This document shows, piece after piece, positions 1 through 8,666 of a stretch of DNA of 53,333 nt. The translations under genes and the position numbers were made by a program. How positions within the stretch are numbered: the stretch's first letter is position 1; the number at the start of each line of letters is the position of its first letter. This stretch comes from Deltaproteobacteria bacterium (lineage in GTDB: Bacteria; Desulfobacterota; Desulfarculia; Adiutricales; Adiutricaceae), in assembly GCA_031264145.1 (NCBI GenBank), contig JAISEK010000019.1:1-53333 (forward strand), given 5' to 3'. The notes beneath the pieces are model-generated. The model worked only from the letters and a program-made list of their open reading frames with translations. It did not search any database and was not told the DNA's origin.

Positions 1-169
1 CGCTGTCATTGTACTCAGCCGGAGTCAAGTCACGACCAGATAACAATTCCCAATAGCTTGATAGTCTGTACCATTCCCATGATTTAGGGATGTCAAAAAG
101 TATCTGTTCATCAATGTCAAGCCACTCACTGCCTATCTTCTCATAATAAGAGCAACAGGCAGTTTTTGA
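1..169 (-). pseudogene. Headless second hsdS (silent specificity cassette), cut by window edge
   Basis: The minus strand reads an HsdS-like target-recognition-domain start: SYYEK, then DIPKSWEWYRL and ELLSGRDLTPAEYND, continuing off the left edge. There is no start codon: in-frame stops lie just upstream, near 200-205. It has the same orientation as the expressed hsdS at 1073-2548 and is separated from it only by the recombinase gene. Homology to the second TRD of that hsdS seems to begin at the shared word TAATAAGAG (near 144 here, near 1607 there). Headless hsdS copies beside a recombinase are known reservoirs for switching type I specificity; that role is inferred because the rest lies outside the window. 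Confidence 0.7.
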
Positions 170-190
170 CCCCCGTGTAAAATGATTTAA

Positions 191-205
191 CCGTGACTAT
201 CACGG
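191..205. other. Short perfect inverted repeat upstream of the recombinase
   Basis: CCGTGA-CTA-TCACGG is a perfect 6-bp inverted repeat with a 3-bp spacer, 25 bases before the recombinase start. It could be an operator or a recombinase core site. There is no further evidence for either. Confidence 0.35.
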
Positions 206-229
206 AATCATCACACGGAGGTTTTGCTT

Positions 230-1033
230 ATGAGAGAGCAATTTGAGGCCCAACTCCGAAAGGCCAATCTTTCGGAAAACACCATCACTTCGTATATGTG
301 GACGGTAGATTTTTACCTGTCCAATTATGACGGGGTAAGCACCGAGAACTTGCTGACGTACAAAGGGTTCTTATTGGAGAAGTACAAGCCAAAGACCGTC
401 AACCTACGGATTCAGGCAATCAACAAGTATCTTGTCTTTTTAGGCGAGGACAAACTTCAGCTGAAATTCGTCAAGGTACAGCAGAAGAACTTTTTGGAGA
501 ACGTCATCAGCAATGCCGATTACACTTTTCTCAAAAAGTCGCTGAAGAAGGACGGCAATATCGAATGGTATTTCGCCGTCTGGTATCTGGCGGCGACCGG
601 GGCGCGGGTCAGCGAACTTGTGCAAATCAAGGTTGAACACGTCCACGCAGGATACTTCGACCTCTACACGAAAGGCGGCAAGTTGCGGCGGCTCTACATT
701 CCGAAAAAGCTGAAACTCGAAACCGTTAACTGGCTGGAAGAAATGAATAGGAGTTCCGGCTATCTTTTTCTCAATCGTTTTGGTCAGCGCATTACCACGC
801 GAGGCATATCACAGCAGTTGAAAAACTACGCTGAAAAATACGGACTGGACACCAAGGTTGTCTATCCCCACTCCTTCCGACATCGATTCGCTAAAAACTT
901 CCTTGAGAAGTACAACGACATCGCTCTGCTCGCTGACTTGATGGGTCATGAGAGCATCGAAACGACACGGATTTACTTACGGAGGACAGCAAGCGAACAG
1001 CAGGCTTTGGTTGACAAAATCGTCACATGGTAA
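230..1033 (+). CDS. Tyrosine recombinase/integrase associated with hsdS
   Basis: A 267-residue tyrosine recombinase. The N-terminal SAM-like DNA-binding region covers about residues 1-95 and the catalytic domain about 100-260. The catalytic set is complete: R126 (GARVSEL), K148 (TKGGK), H214-x-x-R217 (HSFRHRF), H240 (MGHES) and nucleophile Y249 (RIYLRR). The start is ATG 230 rather than the in-frame TTG at 224, because GGAGG at 217-221 sits 8 bases before it. It lies between hsdS and the headless hsdS fragment, on the opposite strand, as do enzymes that shuffle type I specificity genes. An unrelated integrase role cannot be excluded. Its lower GC than the core suggests it arrived with the island. 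Confidence 0.9.
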   Translation: MREQFEAQLRKANLSENTITSYMWTVDFYLSNYDGVSTENLLTYKGFLLEKYKPKTVNLRIQAINKYLVFLGEDKLQLKFVKVQQKNFLENVISNADYTFLKKSLKKDGNIEWYFAVWYLAATGARVSELVQIKVEHVHAGYFDLYTKGGKLRRLYIPKKLKLETVNWLEEMNRSSGYLFLNRFGQRITTRGISQQLKNYAEKYGLDTKVVYPHSFRHRFAKNFLEKYNDIALLADLMGHESIETTRIYLRRTASEQQALVDKIVTW

Positions 1034-1043
1034 AAGCACAAAA

Positions 1044-1064
1044 CACTCCGAGTATTATGGAGTG
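1044..1064. terminator. Possible bidirectional terminator between recombinase and hsdS
   Basis: CACTCC and GGAGTG form a 6-bp stem around a 9-base loop in the gap between the convergent recombinase and hsdS. On the minus strand the hairpin is followed by a T-rich run (TGTTTTGTGCTTTTA). The stem is short, so this is tentative. Confidence 0.35.
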
Positions 1065-1072
1065 CTTCACCT

Positions 1073-2548
1073 TTATACGAGCGTGGTGGCTATGCTGTCC
1101 AACTGCTCAAACGCCGTTTCAATAGCAACAACAATTCGTTTCTGTTCATCGAAAGGCGGGACAGGTATCGGGAAGCTATCCATTTCGTCTTTTCTGATTG
1201 CGGGCGAATTATCTCCACGCATATATGTGTTTATTCCAGTTATTGTATAGCTTGATGTGAGATAATGGTACATATAACTCGGGAATACAATTTCAGGCAA
1301 AGGGCGACAGACGTAAAAGCCTGTCGAAGCAATGCAATCGCTTAACTCATCGGTGACGAAGGCGATGTTTTCAAGGTATGGTCTAACCATAGAAAAGAGT
1401 GTATCTCCCGTACGAACGCCCTTTGCAGCACGACTTGGTGCGTGGTTTGTTCTAACGGTCGTTGGTTCGGTCACACTATGTCGTTTATTATCAATCGCCT
1501 CAATGTCAATATAGCGGAAAGATTCCCCTGCTGGCCGTTTTGTTTCCTGCGGTTCGCACACATCACAAATCCTTGCCACTATCCATGAGTCTGGCAAGCC
1601 TGTGTAATAAGAGTTATCACAGCCTCGAAATATGGCGCTTTCATTTTTGGATGGCTTGATTCTGCCTGCTTTGATGAGTTTTTGCCGCTCGGCGCGGATG
1701 CGTTCTAGTAGCACAGATGCTGGTTCGTCGTTCGGGTCTTGGGGGACAAGTTTGCCGCGTATAGCAAGGGAAAGAATTTTAGACTTGGCGGTAGTGACGG
1801 CGGCTTGTAGGTCGGTTTTACTACGTTCGATTTCATCTATTATCTCAAAGGCGGACTTAATGGTAGTAACAATACGGTGTTGCTCGGCCAGTGGCGGAAT
1901 AGGATAAACGAAGTATGATAATTTTTGAGCATTTATATTCGATTGATTCACTCCGTCTGTTTTGACCTGAAGGCAGATATTTCTATGATATTTACTATTC
2001 ATTATGTAGTTTAAGTAAAATGGATTTACTATTACAGGTTTTATTTTAATGATATATCCAGCAAATATAGCTGGAATTTCACCACGATAAATGGCCGTTT
2101 TACCAACCCATTCAGGACTATTAGTACGATTGAACAATAGCTCATGAGGCTTCAATTCATATTTTTTTATATCACTTTCATCAGAAGTGAATACTAAATC
2201 TGAATAATCAATTTCGCCATTTTTAATATTACCCATTCTTAAAACTGCGACTCTACCCTTTTTATCAGATTTTTGTGAAGTCCCATATTGAAAAGCTAAA
2301 CACATCTCTCCCAACCTACACCACTCCCAACCAGGCGGCAACTGCTCATAATGCGATTTATCTTCATTACGAAAAATAGTGCTGTTCTTATTGTTTGGCT
2401 TTATTTTTCCCCTTATTCTGAGCCGCTCTTTTTCGGTTCGGATGCGTTCCAGCAATACCGAAGCGGGCTCGTCTGCCGGATCTTGCGGAACGAGCTTTCC
2501 GCGAATGGCGAGATCAAGGATTTTTTGGCGGAGATGCTTTGTGTTCAC
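1073..2548 (-). CDS. hsdS: Type I restriction-modification specificity subunit HsdS
   Basis: HsdS (491 residues) chooses the bipartite DNA target of the HsdR2M2S complex. Two target-recognition domains (about residues 70-225 and 325-470) alternate with conserved helical spacers. Each TRD is preceded by a copy of a roughly 60-residue repeat (AIRGKLVPQDP, then DEPASVLLERIR), a direct repeat also visible in the DNA. TRD starts read LPPGWEW and LPDSWIV; PIPPLAEQHRIV and PVPPFDEQKRIV close them. Its ATG overlaps the hsdM stop (ATGA, 2545-2548), so the two are translationally coupled. The adjacent recombinase and headless hsdS suggest the second TRD may be exchangeable. The TRD DNA is more AT-rich than the spacers, which is usual for shuffled domains. 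Confidence 0.95.
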   Translation of the reverse strand: MNTKHLRQKILDLAIRGKLVPQDPADEPASVLLERIRTEKERLRIRGKIKPNNKNSTIFRNEDKSHYEQLPPGWEWCRLGEMCLAFQYGTSQKSDKKGRVAVLRMGNIKNGEIDYSDLVFTSDESDIKKYELKPHELLFNRTNSPEWVGKTAIYRGEIPAIFAGYIIKIKPVIVNPFYLNYIMNSKYHRNICLQVKTDGVNQSNINAQKLSYFVYPIPPLAEQHRIVTTIKSAFEIIDEIERSKTDLQAAVTTAKSKILSLAIRGKLVPQDPNDEPASVLLERIRAERQKLIKAGRIKPSKNESAIFRGCDNSYYTGLPDSWIVARICDVCEPQETKRPAGESFRYIDIEAIDNKRHSVTEPTTVRTNHAPSRAAKGVRTGDTLFSMVRPYLENIAFVTDELSDCIASTGFYVCRPLPEIVFPSYMYHYLTSSYTITGINTYMRGDNSPAIRKDEMDSFPIPVPPFDEQKRIVVAIETAFEQLDSIATTLV

Positions 2549-4032
2549 TCGTTCACCTCACCGATAAGCTGTTCCAAATTATTTATTGCCGTCGCAATGG
2601 CGGATGATTTTCCCTTGATTAAGTCAATCAACTCAGCAAGAGTATAATCGTCAGTGCTGTCTCCCGATTTTATCCAAGTGATGTCGAGACTCGTTTTGTC
2701 GCGAGAAATGATCTCGTCATAGGTAAACCTACGCCACCGCCCGCCGGGATTCTTGTCCGAATTGTAGGTCTCCATGCGGTGATGGCGATTTTCAATGTTG
2801 TAGCACTTCACGAAATCGTCAAGGTCACTTTCGCGAAGAGGATTCTTTTTCAGCGTGTGGTGTATGCCGGTGCGATAGTCGTAAATCCAGACTGCTTTCG
2901 TTTGGTGCGATGGAGCGGCGACATGGTTGTCGAAAAAAATTACATTCGCCTTGACGCCCTGGGCGTAAAAAATACCTGTGGGCAGGCGTAAGATAGTGTG
3001 CAGGTCTGTGGTTTCAAGGAGTTTTTTACGGACGATTTCACCCGCACCACCCTCAAAAAGCACATTATCTGGCACGACAACCGCCGCCGTACCTGTCGTT
3101 TTTAGGAGCGTGTGGATATGCTGGACGAAGTTAAGCTGTTTGTTGGAAGTCGTCGCCCAAAAGTCTTGGCGGCTATAGGTCAAATCCTCCCGCTCCTGCT
3201 CACCCTGCTCGTTGGTGAACGTCATGGATGATTTTTTGCCAAACGGGGGATTGGTGAGGATATAGTCAAACCTTTCGCCGGGATCGGCAAGCAGGGAATC
3301 GGCGCGTGTTATCGGCGGCGTTCCCTCGAAGTCGCTGATGTTGTGCAGGAAAAGGTTCATCAGGCATAGCCGGTAAGTGCTTTGGACGATTTCCCATCCC
3401 TTGAATGTCTTAAATTTTAAGAACTCCTTTTGGTTGCGGTCAAGTCCGGGGCCATATTCGCGTTCGATATAAAACTTTACGGCCAGCAAAAAGCCGCCGC
3501 TCCCGCAGCAAGGGTCAGCGACGGTTTTGTCTGGCTCTGGATGGACGCATCGTACCATGGCACTGATGAGTGCGCGCGGCGTAAAATACTGCCCTGCGCC
3601 GCTCTTGGTGTCGGCGGCTATTTTTTCAAGCAAATCCTCATAGATATCGCCTTTTACATCCGACGACATTGACGCCCAATTCTCGCCGTCGACCATACTG
3701 ATGACTTTGGCGAGCTGGGCGGGATTGGAGATTTTATTCTGCGCCCCTGTGTAAATCTGCTGCAAGGTTCCGGGTTGACCAGCAAGTGCCTTTAGGACCT
3801 GCTCATAATGTTTGAAAAGCTCGTCACCGCTCTTCTCGCGCAAGCTGTCCCAACCGCAATCCTTCGGTATACCGATTTGCCGATTATAGGGCGGCCTAGA
3901 ATACTCGTCCGCCATTTTCACGAACAGCAGGTAGGTAAGCTGCTCAAGATAGTCACTTTTACCAATACCATCGTCACGGAGCGCATTCGCCATTGACCAT
4001 ATTTTTTGCCCAACATTTGAAACGTCTGCCAC
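2545..4032 (-). CDS. hsdM: Type I restriction-modification methyltransferase subunit HsdM
   Basis: HsdM (495 residues) is the S-adenosylmethionine-dependent N6-adenine methyltransferase subunit. The N-terminal helical HsdM domain covers residues 1-130 (LEQLTYLLFVKM near 29-40). Motif I is DPCCGSGGF at 173-181 and catalytic motif IV is TNPPF at 260-264. Length and motif order are normal for a gamma-class HsdM. It sits between hsdR (15 bp upstream) and hsdS (4-bp overlap), in the order hsdR-hsdM-hsdS. With HsdS alone it would form the modification enzyme and with HsdR the restriction complex. It is not similar enough to the orphan HsdM at 42213-43763 to suggest a recent duplication. Confidence 0.96.
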   Translation of the reverse strand: MADVSNVGQKIWSMANALRDDGIGKSDYLEQLTYLLFVKMADEYSRPPYNRQIGIPKDCGWDSLREKSGDELFKHYEQVLKALAGQPGTLQQIYTGAQNKISNPAQLAKVISMVDGENWASMSSDVKGDIYEDLLEKIAADTKSGAGQYFTPRALISAMVRCVHPEPDKTVADPCCGSGGFLLAVKFYIEREYGPGLDRNQKEFLKFKTFKGWEIVQSTYRLCLMNLFLHNISDFEGTPPITRADSLLADPGERFDYILTNPPFGKKSSMTFTNEQGEQEREDLTYSRQDFWATTSNKQLNFVQHIHTLLKTTGTAAVVVPDNVLFEGGAGEIVRKKLLETTDLHTILRLPTGIFYAQGVKANVIFFDNHVAAPSHQTKAVWIYDYRTGIHHTLKKNPLRESDLDDFVKCYNIENRHHRMETYNSDKNPGGRWRRFTYDEIISRDKTSLDITWIKSGDSTDDYTLAELIDLIKGKSSAIATAINNLEQLIGEVNE

Positions 4033-4047
4033 TTCAAGCCTTCCATA

Positions 4048-6891
4048 TTACGCCGCTTTAAGAAGCGTGTGGTTCATTTCATTCAGGATGCTCTCATACT
4101 CGTCACCAAAAAGCTGATGAAACTTGCCAAGCCCGCCTTTTGCGTCAAAGGGCGTATAGCCGAGGTCGTCCACCGTGATGCTCATGGATGCGGCAATATG
4201 GTCGCGCACCATTTGGAGCCATTCGGTCTGCTCCTCGGTAAATTGTCCGTGTCCGGCGTTTTTGTCGAACATCCATTCACGGAAACGGACATTGACTACA
4301 TCAGAGAATAGGCGCAAGTCGTCAGTTTGTCCCAATTGGAAACGGATCAACGAGACAATGTCAGCGAGTTTATTAATGACACTTTTCTGCCTTACCTTAT
4401 CGGGACGGCGAATTGAATACGCCATCCACAGCTTTTCCGTGGTCAGATGGTAAGGTGGGTTCCACAATATCTCATAGAGTTCCTCCACCATGCGCAGGGT
4501 CAACGTGCGGTTGCGGTAGCTCTGGCTGTAGATAATTTTCAAGGCGTCAATATTGTCCTTGTTATCCTCGATAAAGCGGGCAAAGCTTTCTATAACTTCT
4601 CCGGCTTTTTTAGCGGGCTCGGAATCCCAGCCGCTGAACGTCACCTCGTCTATATTGACATTATCAATCACTTGGTCATGAGTCTTGCGAACGTTTTCAA
4701 TATAATCACGTAATTTGGGATTGTCGAATGGAACGGCAGAGGCAATCGCCATTTGCCTGCTGACGGTTTTCATTTGCTCGTCTGTTATAGCCTGCGCCTC
4801 CTCAATGTCAAACTTTTTCCGTGCGACTTCCTCGATTACGTCTTCGTCAAAGGCGTTCAGCAGGGTCTCGGCAATGGCAATAACTGAGATTTCGCCATCA
4901 AAAGGAACCTCAATACTGCCCACTATGGCTATACCGAGCGATATACATTCATCATGGCAAAGTGCAGTAAACTTCTCTTTTTCGACGGCGGTCATTACCT
5001 TGTCCAATCGCGCGAGACGGCTCGCCAGTGTGGTCAGAGTGTCGTCATCGTGCGCCCCCATTGCGACGCTCATCATTATGTCTTTCAGCGACACGGAAGG
5101 CTTGCGCTCCAATTGACGCGATGTTGTTTTTTGAGAGGTGGTTACACCCACTGCGTCCACAATAATATATCCGAGTTTCCGTTGAGTCGCTGACGGGGAA
5201 ACACGGTGCAGATTTTCATAGTCAAGCGTCCGTGTGGCACGTCCGAGCATTTGCTCAAAGTAGTTTTTACTCCGAACATCGCGCATAAATATCAGGCACT
5301 CAATTGGTTTTACGTCCGTGCCTGTGGCTATCATGTCAACCGTGACGGCAATCCGCGGATAAAAGTCGTTGCGAAACGAATTAAGGACGCTTTTAGGGTC
5401 ATCAGTGGCGTAAGTTATTTTTTTGCAAAACTCGTTGCCTTCGGAAAACACCTCACGGACAGTGTTGATTATGTCGTCAGCATGGCTGTCCGTCTTGGCG
5501 AAGATAAGCGTTTTGGGAATTTCCGTCTGACCTGGGGAGATAAGCACTCTGTCTGGAAACATCTCCGATAACGCATCACGAAACGCGCTGATTACAGCCC
5601 TTATCTGCGATGGATTGACCACATCGCGATCAAGCTGTGTCGGCGCATAGGTGAAATCGTCATCAAGTTGTTCCCAACGCTTTCTGCGAGATAAGCGGTC
5701 GCGCTTCTGCACAATCTGCTTGAGAATAACACCGCCTTTGTTTCCAGCGTTTGTTTCAATGAGATAAGTGCCTTCACGCCCGACGTTCACATCGTCCAAA
5801 ACAGCCTGTTCGTGGGTGTACTCGCTGACAATATTCTGCTTAAAATATCCGAACGTACGATTATCCGGTGTTGCGGTCAGGCCAATCAAAAAAGCGTCGA
5901 AATAATCCAAAACCTGCTGCCAGACATTGTAGATGGAACGATGGCACTCATCTATGATAACGAAATCGAAGAATTCAGGCGGGTACTCAGAATTGTAAGC
6001 GACTTCTCGGGGACTACCTATAATCCGCTGCTCGTTCATCGACGTTTCCTCAACTGAATCGTCAAGTTCCTCACCGCGCAGGATGGAGTACATACGCTGA
6101 ATCGTGCTGATGCAGACTTTCGTTTCAGGCGGGATATGCGGCGAATTGAGCCGGCGCACGTTGTACAGTTCCGCAAACAGCCGCACGTCGTCAGGCGGTC
6201 TGTATTTTAGAAATTCACCCTCCGCCTGTTCGCCGAGATTTTTGGTGTCGACTAAAAACAACACACGCCTTGCTTTGGCATACTTCAACAAACGATAGAC
6301 TGAGGTTATCGCCGTGTAGGTCTTGCCCGCTCCCGTCGCCATCTGAATAAGCGCCCGAGGTTTGTTGTCAGCAAGCGATTGTTCAAGATTCCGTATGGCA
6401 GTTACTTGGCACTTGCGGAACAACCCCTGCCCGTTGAAGCTGGGAAACGATTTCATTCTGTTTCGCAGTGTGCCGCTGTCCTTAAGCAGTTCCGACAGCG
6501 TCTCGGGACGATGAAACGAAAATACTTCCCGAGAACGGGCCTTTATATCATGGAAGTCGCAAAAATGAGTCAAAACACCAGTCGATTCATAAGTGAAACG
6601 AATATCAGGCCTTCCGGAGACATGCTTCAAGCCACTTTCAGCATAACGTTTGGACTGTTCGACTACTGTGGTGAGGGAAACTCCTTTATTTTCCGCTTTG
6701 GCTTCAAGCACGCCGATAGGGCAGCCATTAATGAACAGCAAATAATCCACGGGGCCGCTGTTGGTCGGATATTCCCTTACGGCCACGCCACAGGCAGCAG
6801 TTTTTTTGAATTCCTGGATATCCTGGACAATGTAGCCGGAGTGGTCCAGCATCTGGTCAATCTTCTGGCGGGCTTTATCTTCTGGCTTCAT
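4048..6891 (-). CDS. hsdR: Type I restriction enzyme motor/nuclease subunit HsdR
   Basis: HsdR (947 residues) supplies ATP-driven DNA translocation and cleavage. The N-terminal PD-(D/E)xK nuclease shows D49 (GPVDY), E63-A-K65 (GVLEAKAE) and the following Q-x3-Y motif (EQSKRY). The superfamily 2 motor has Walker A MATGAGKT near 184-191, the Walker B DECH box (IIDECHRSIYN) and later helicase motifs (GRATR). The C-terminal helical domain, which binds HsdM-HsdS, ends NHTLLKAA. The ATG at 6891 is preceded by GGAG about 10 bases upstream. No lesions are visible, so all three subunits appear intact. It is the first gene of the operon. Confidence 0.95.
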   Translation of the reverse strand: MKPEDKARQKIDQMLDHSGYIVQDIQEFKKTAACGVAVREYPTNSGPVDYLLFINGCPIGVLEAKAENKGVSLTTVVEQSKRYAESGLKHVSGRPDIRFTYESTGVLTHFCDFHDIKARSREVFSFHRPETLSELLKDSGTLRNRMKSFPSFNGQGLFRKCQVTAIRNLEQSLADNKPRALIQMATGAGKTYTAITSVYRLLKYAKARRVLFLVDTKNLGEQAEGEFLKYRPPDDVRLFAELYNVRRLNSPHIPPETKVCISTIQRMYSILRGEELDDSVEETSMNEQRIIGSPREVAYNSEYPPEFFDFVIIDECHRSIYNVWQQVLDYFDAFLIGLTATPDNRTFGYFKQNIVSEYTHEQAVLDDVNVGREGTYLIETNAGNKGGVILKQIVQKRDRLSRRKRWEQLDDDFTYAPTQLDRDVVNPSQIRAVISAFRDALSEMFPDRVLISPGQTEIPKTLIFAKTDSHADDIINTVREVFSEGNEFCKKITYATDDPKSVLNSFRNDFYPRIAVTVDMIATGTDVKPIECLIFMRDVRSKNYFEQMLGRATRTLDYENLHRVSPSATQRKLGYIIVDAVGVTTSQKTTSRQLERKPSVSLKDIMMSVAMGAHDDDTLTTLASRLARLDKVMTAVEKEKFTALCHDECISLGIAIVGSIEVPFDGEISVIAIAETLLNAFDEDVIEEVARKKFDIEEAQAITDEQMKTVSRQMAIASAVPFDNPKLRDYIENVRKTHDQVIDNVNIDEVTFSGWDSEPAKKAGEVIESFARFIEDNKDNIDALKIIYSQSYRNRTLTLRMVEELYEILWNPPYHLTTEKLWMAYSIRRPDKVRQKSVINKLADIVSLIRFQLGQTDDLRLFSDVVNVRFREWMFDKNAGHGQFTEEQTEWLQMVRDHIAASMSITVDDLGYTPFDAKGGLGKFHQLFGDEYESILNEMNHTLLKAA

Positions 6892-7276
6892 TGCGTTAAC
6901 GCTCCATGTTCCGTGTAGTTCGAATTATCGGAAGATGCCTCTTGAAAAGCGGACGTAAGTTACCGCCTAGTTTTGATGAATTATATTCACAACCAAAATA
7001 TAATATCAGTTCAACGGGATAAATGCCAGAATTGTAAACGGACTAACCAGACTTGAAAATAGAGAGGACACTTCGGCAGTGTGTTATTATACCCAATGCC
7101 TAAAAGATCTGCCTCCTCAAGGTACGGAAAAAGCAACGGGACGCCTACTTTATGCAACCGGGTCAAGAGTTTTATTTTTTCTCTGGAATATTAGTCATGT
7201 TATTGTTTTACTGCAAGAAGTAAAATAATCAATTATCTGATTCATGAGAGCCGGGCAAATCCAGCAATTTTACCGC
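6892..7276. other. Intergenic region upstream of hsdR
   Basis: No gene is evident here. The minus strand has a TATAAT-like -10 word (6980-6985) about 90 bases before hsdR, without a convincing -35 box. An hsd operon promoter probably lies nearby, but I cannot place it with confidence. Confidence 0.3.
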
Positions 7277-7610
7277 CTATAACTTGCTTGCCTGGGCAAG
7301 AAATGAGTGCCTGAGAGTCGTCTTCATATCGACGTGTCCCATCTGTTCCTTCACGGTGTTCAGGTCGGCACCTTTCATAAACAAGCTGGGAGGCGAATTC
7401 ATGCCGCATGTAGTGCCAGCGGGAGTTTTCGATTTCAGCCTTTTCAAGAAGGTTTTCCCACACAGTGTTTCAGTTGTCCATCACATTTCCGACCAGCGGC
7501 GAGGGGAAAAAGAAGCTGCCGGGGGAAGCATGCCTGGACTGACTGTGTTAGCTGGAGATCGCGTCGAACGCGAGGGTGTTCATCGGCGCGTAATACTGCC
7601 TGTCGTTTTC
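7277..7610 (-). pseudogene. Decayed phage-type tyrosine integrase (C-terminal remnant)
   Basis: Read across frames, the minus strand gives the C-terminal half of a phage integrase: APMNTLAFDAISS, FFFPSPLVGNVMDN, NTVWENLLEKAEIENSRW, HYMRHEFASQLV, then after a frameshift MKGADLNTVKEQMGHVDM and KTTLRHSFLAQASKL ending in TAG. At least three lesions are visible: a stop after AISS, TGA for Trp after MDN (near 7470), and a frameshift at about 7378. The catalytic tyrosine position (normally LRYAHL) reads LRHSFL. The N-terminal half is missing. It is probably a relic of the element that brought the flanking restriction genes. Confidence 0.8.
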
Positions 7611-7743
7611 ATAAGGTAGCTTCTATTTTAAGCAGACAAAGGTAATGGAGATGCTCTATTAATGTTGATAGGATGTTAAACAGGCATTTATAGTTTTATA
7701 AAATATAAACATTTATAATCAATGATAGTATAATTAAAAAATA

Positions 7744-8666
7744 TTAAAAATAGCCATTTTTTAGGATATATATCTCGTTTATATTTTCATAAGTAAGCAC
7801 AGATAAGACATTAAATATAAAACGTTGAAAAAGATCAGCATAATATGGATTTTTTTTAAGATATAACATGTAATCTTTTCGGTTTTTTTCCGACCTTGAT
7901 AAGTTGAAAAATTTTCACGTATTTTAGTGGGAATTCTTCGATCTTTTCTTAAAATTATTACTTCATCTATATCTGTTGCAGAGGAACTTATAGGTGTCAT
8001 ATCTAAAAAATCACATAAAAGGTAATATTTTGCACCCGATACTGCTAATTTTACATCATGTGCAGTCGCAGATGCTTCTTGAAACATCGTTTTATCGAGG
8101 TTAGTTTTGAGTTCTGCTACTATAAAACCAAGATTAGTTGATATACTAATAGTTTTATCTACATCAAAATTTTCACTATAGGATGATTTAAGGTAAATTT
8201 TCTTAGTCAATGCAAAGTCTTGATACTTAGTTTTTATAGCCATTCCACCACCAATCAATGGATTACTCATACTAATTTTAAATAATAATGATGAATAAGT
8301 ATCTGTTTGTGGTTCAATAGTCCAAGTATTGTTTTTAATACTTATATCTAGAGATTTACGAACGAGAATTGGTAAAAATTCTTCTAAAATAGAATTATCA
8401 AGTTTAAGTTGGCCTTTTTATCGATATAAAAAATTATTAACACTGTCAAAAATTAAATCTAAATCAATAAAATTTTTGTATATATTAAGTTCTTTAACTA
8501 ATATGTCAACAAGCTGTTGAACATTATCTCCCTTAACTGAGTTAATTCGTTCTATCCAAGATTGATACTTTTTGAAAGCAACTTCTAGGCCACGTTTATC
8601 ACTAGCTGGGAGCTTTTTGTTTTCAAGCGCAGAAATCAATTTTTGACCATGTATCCCGTAAGTCAT
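7744..8666 (-). pseudogene. Bpu10I-like type II restriction endonuclease, interrupted
   Basis: The gene would encode about 305 residues resembling the Bpu10I endonuclease family (matched from memory, not by search). The first 82 codons (start ATG 8666) end at an in-frame TAA at 8418-8420. The same frame continues with LILEEFLPILVRKSLDI-like sequence, then GFIVAELKTNLDKTMFQEA (E-x-K of the PD-(D/E)xK nuclease core), AKYYLLCDFLDMTPIS and NFSTYQG. A second lesion lies at an eight-A run (T8 at 7850-7857 on plus). Adding one base restores NPYYADLFQRFIFNVLSVLT, ENINEIYILKNG and a stop at 7744. The ATG overlaps the methyltransferase stop by 4 bp. It is either a pseudogene or homopolymer-switchable with stop suppression; sequencing error is possible. 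Confidence 0.75.
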
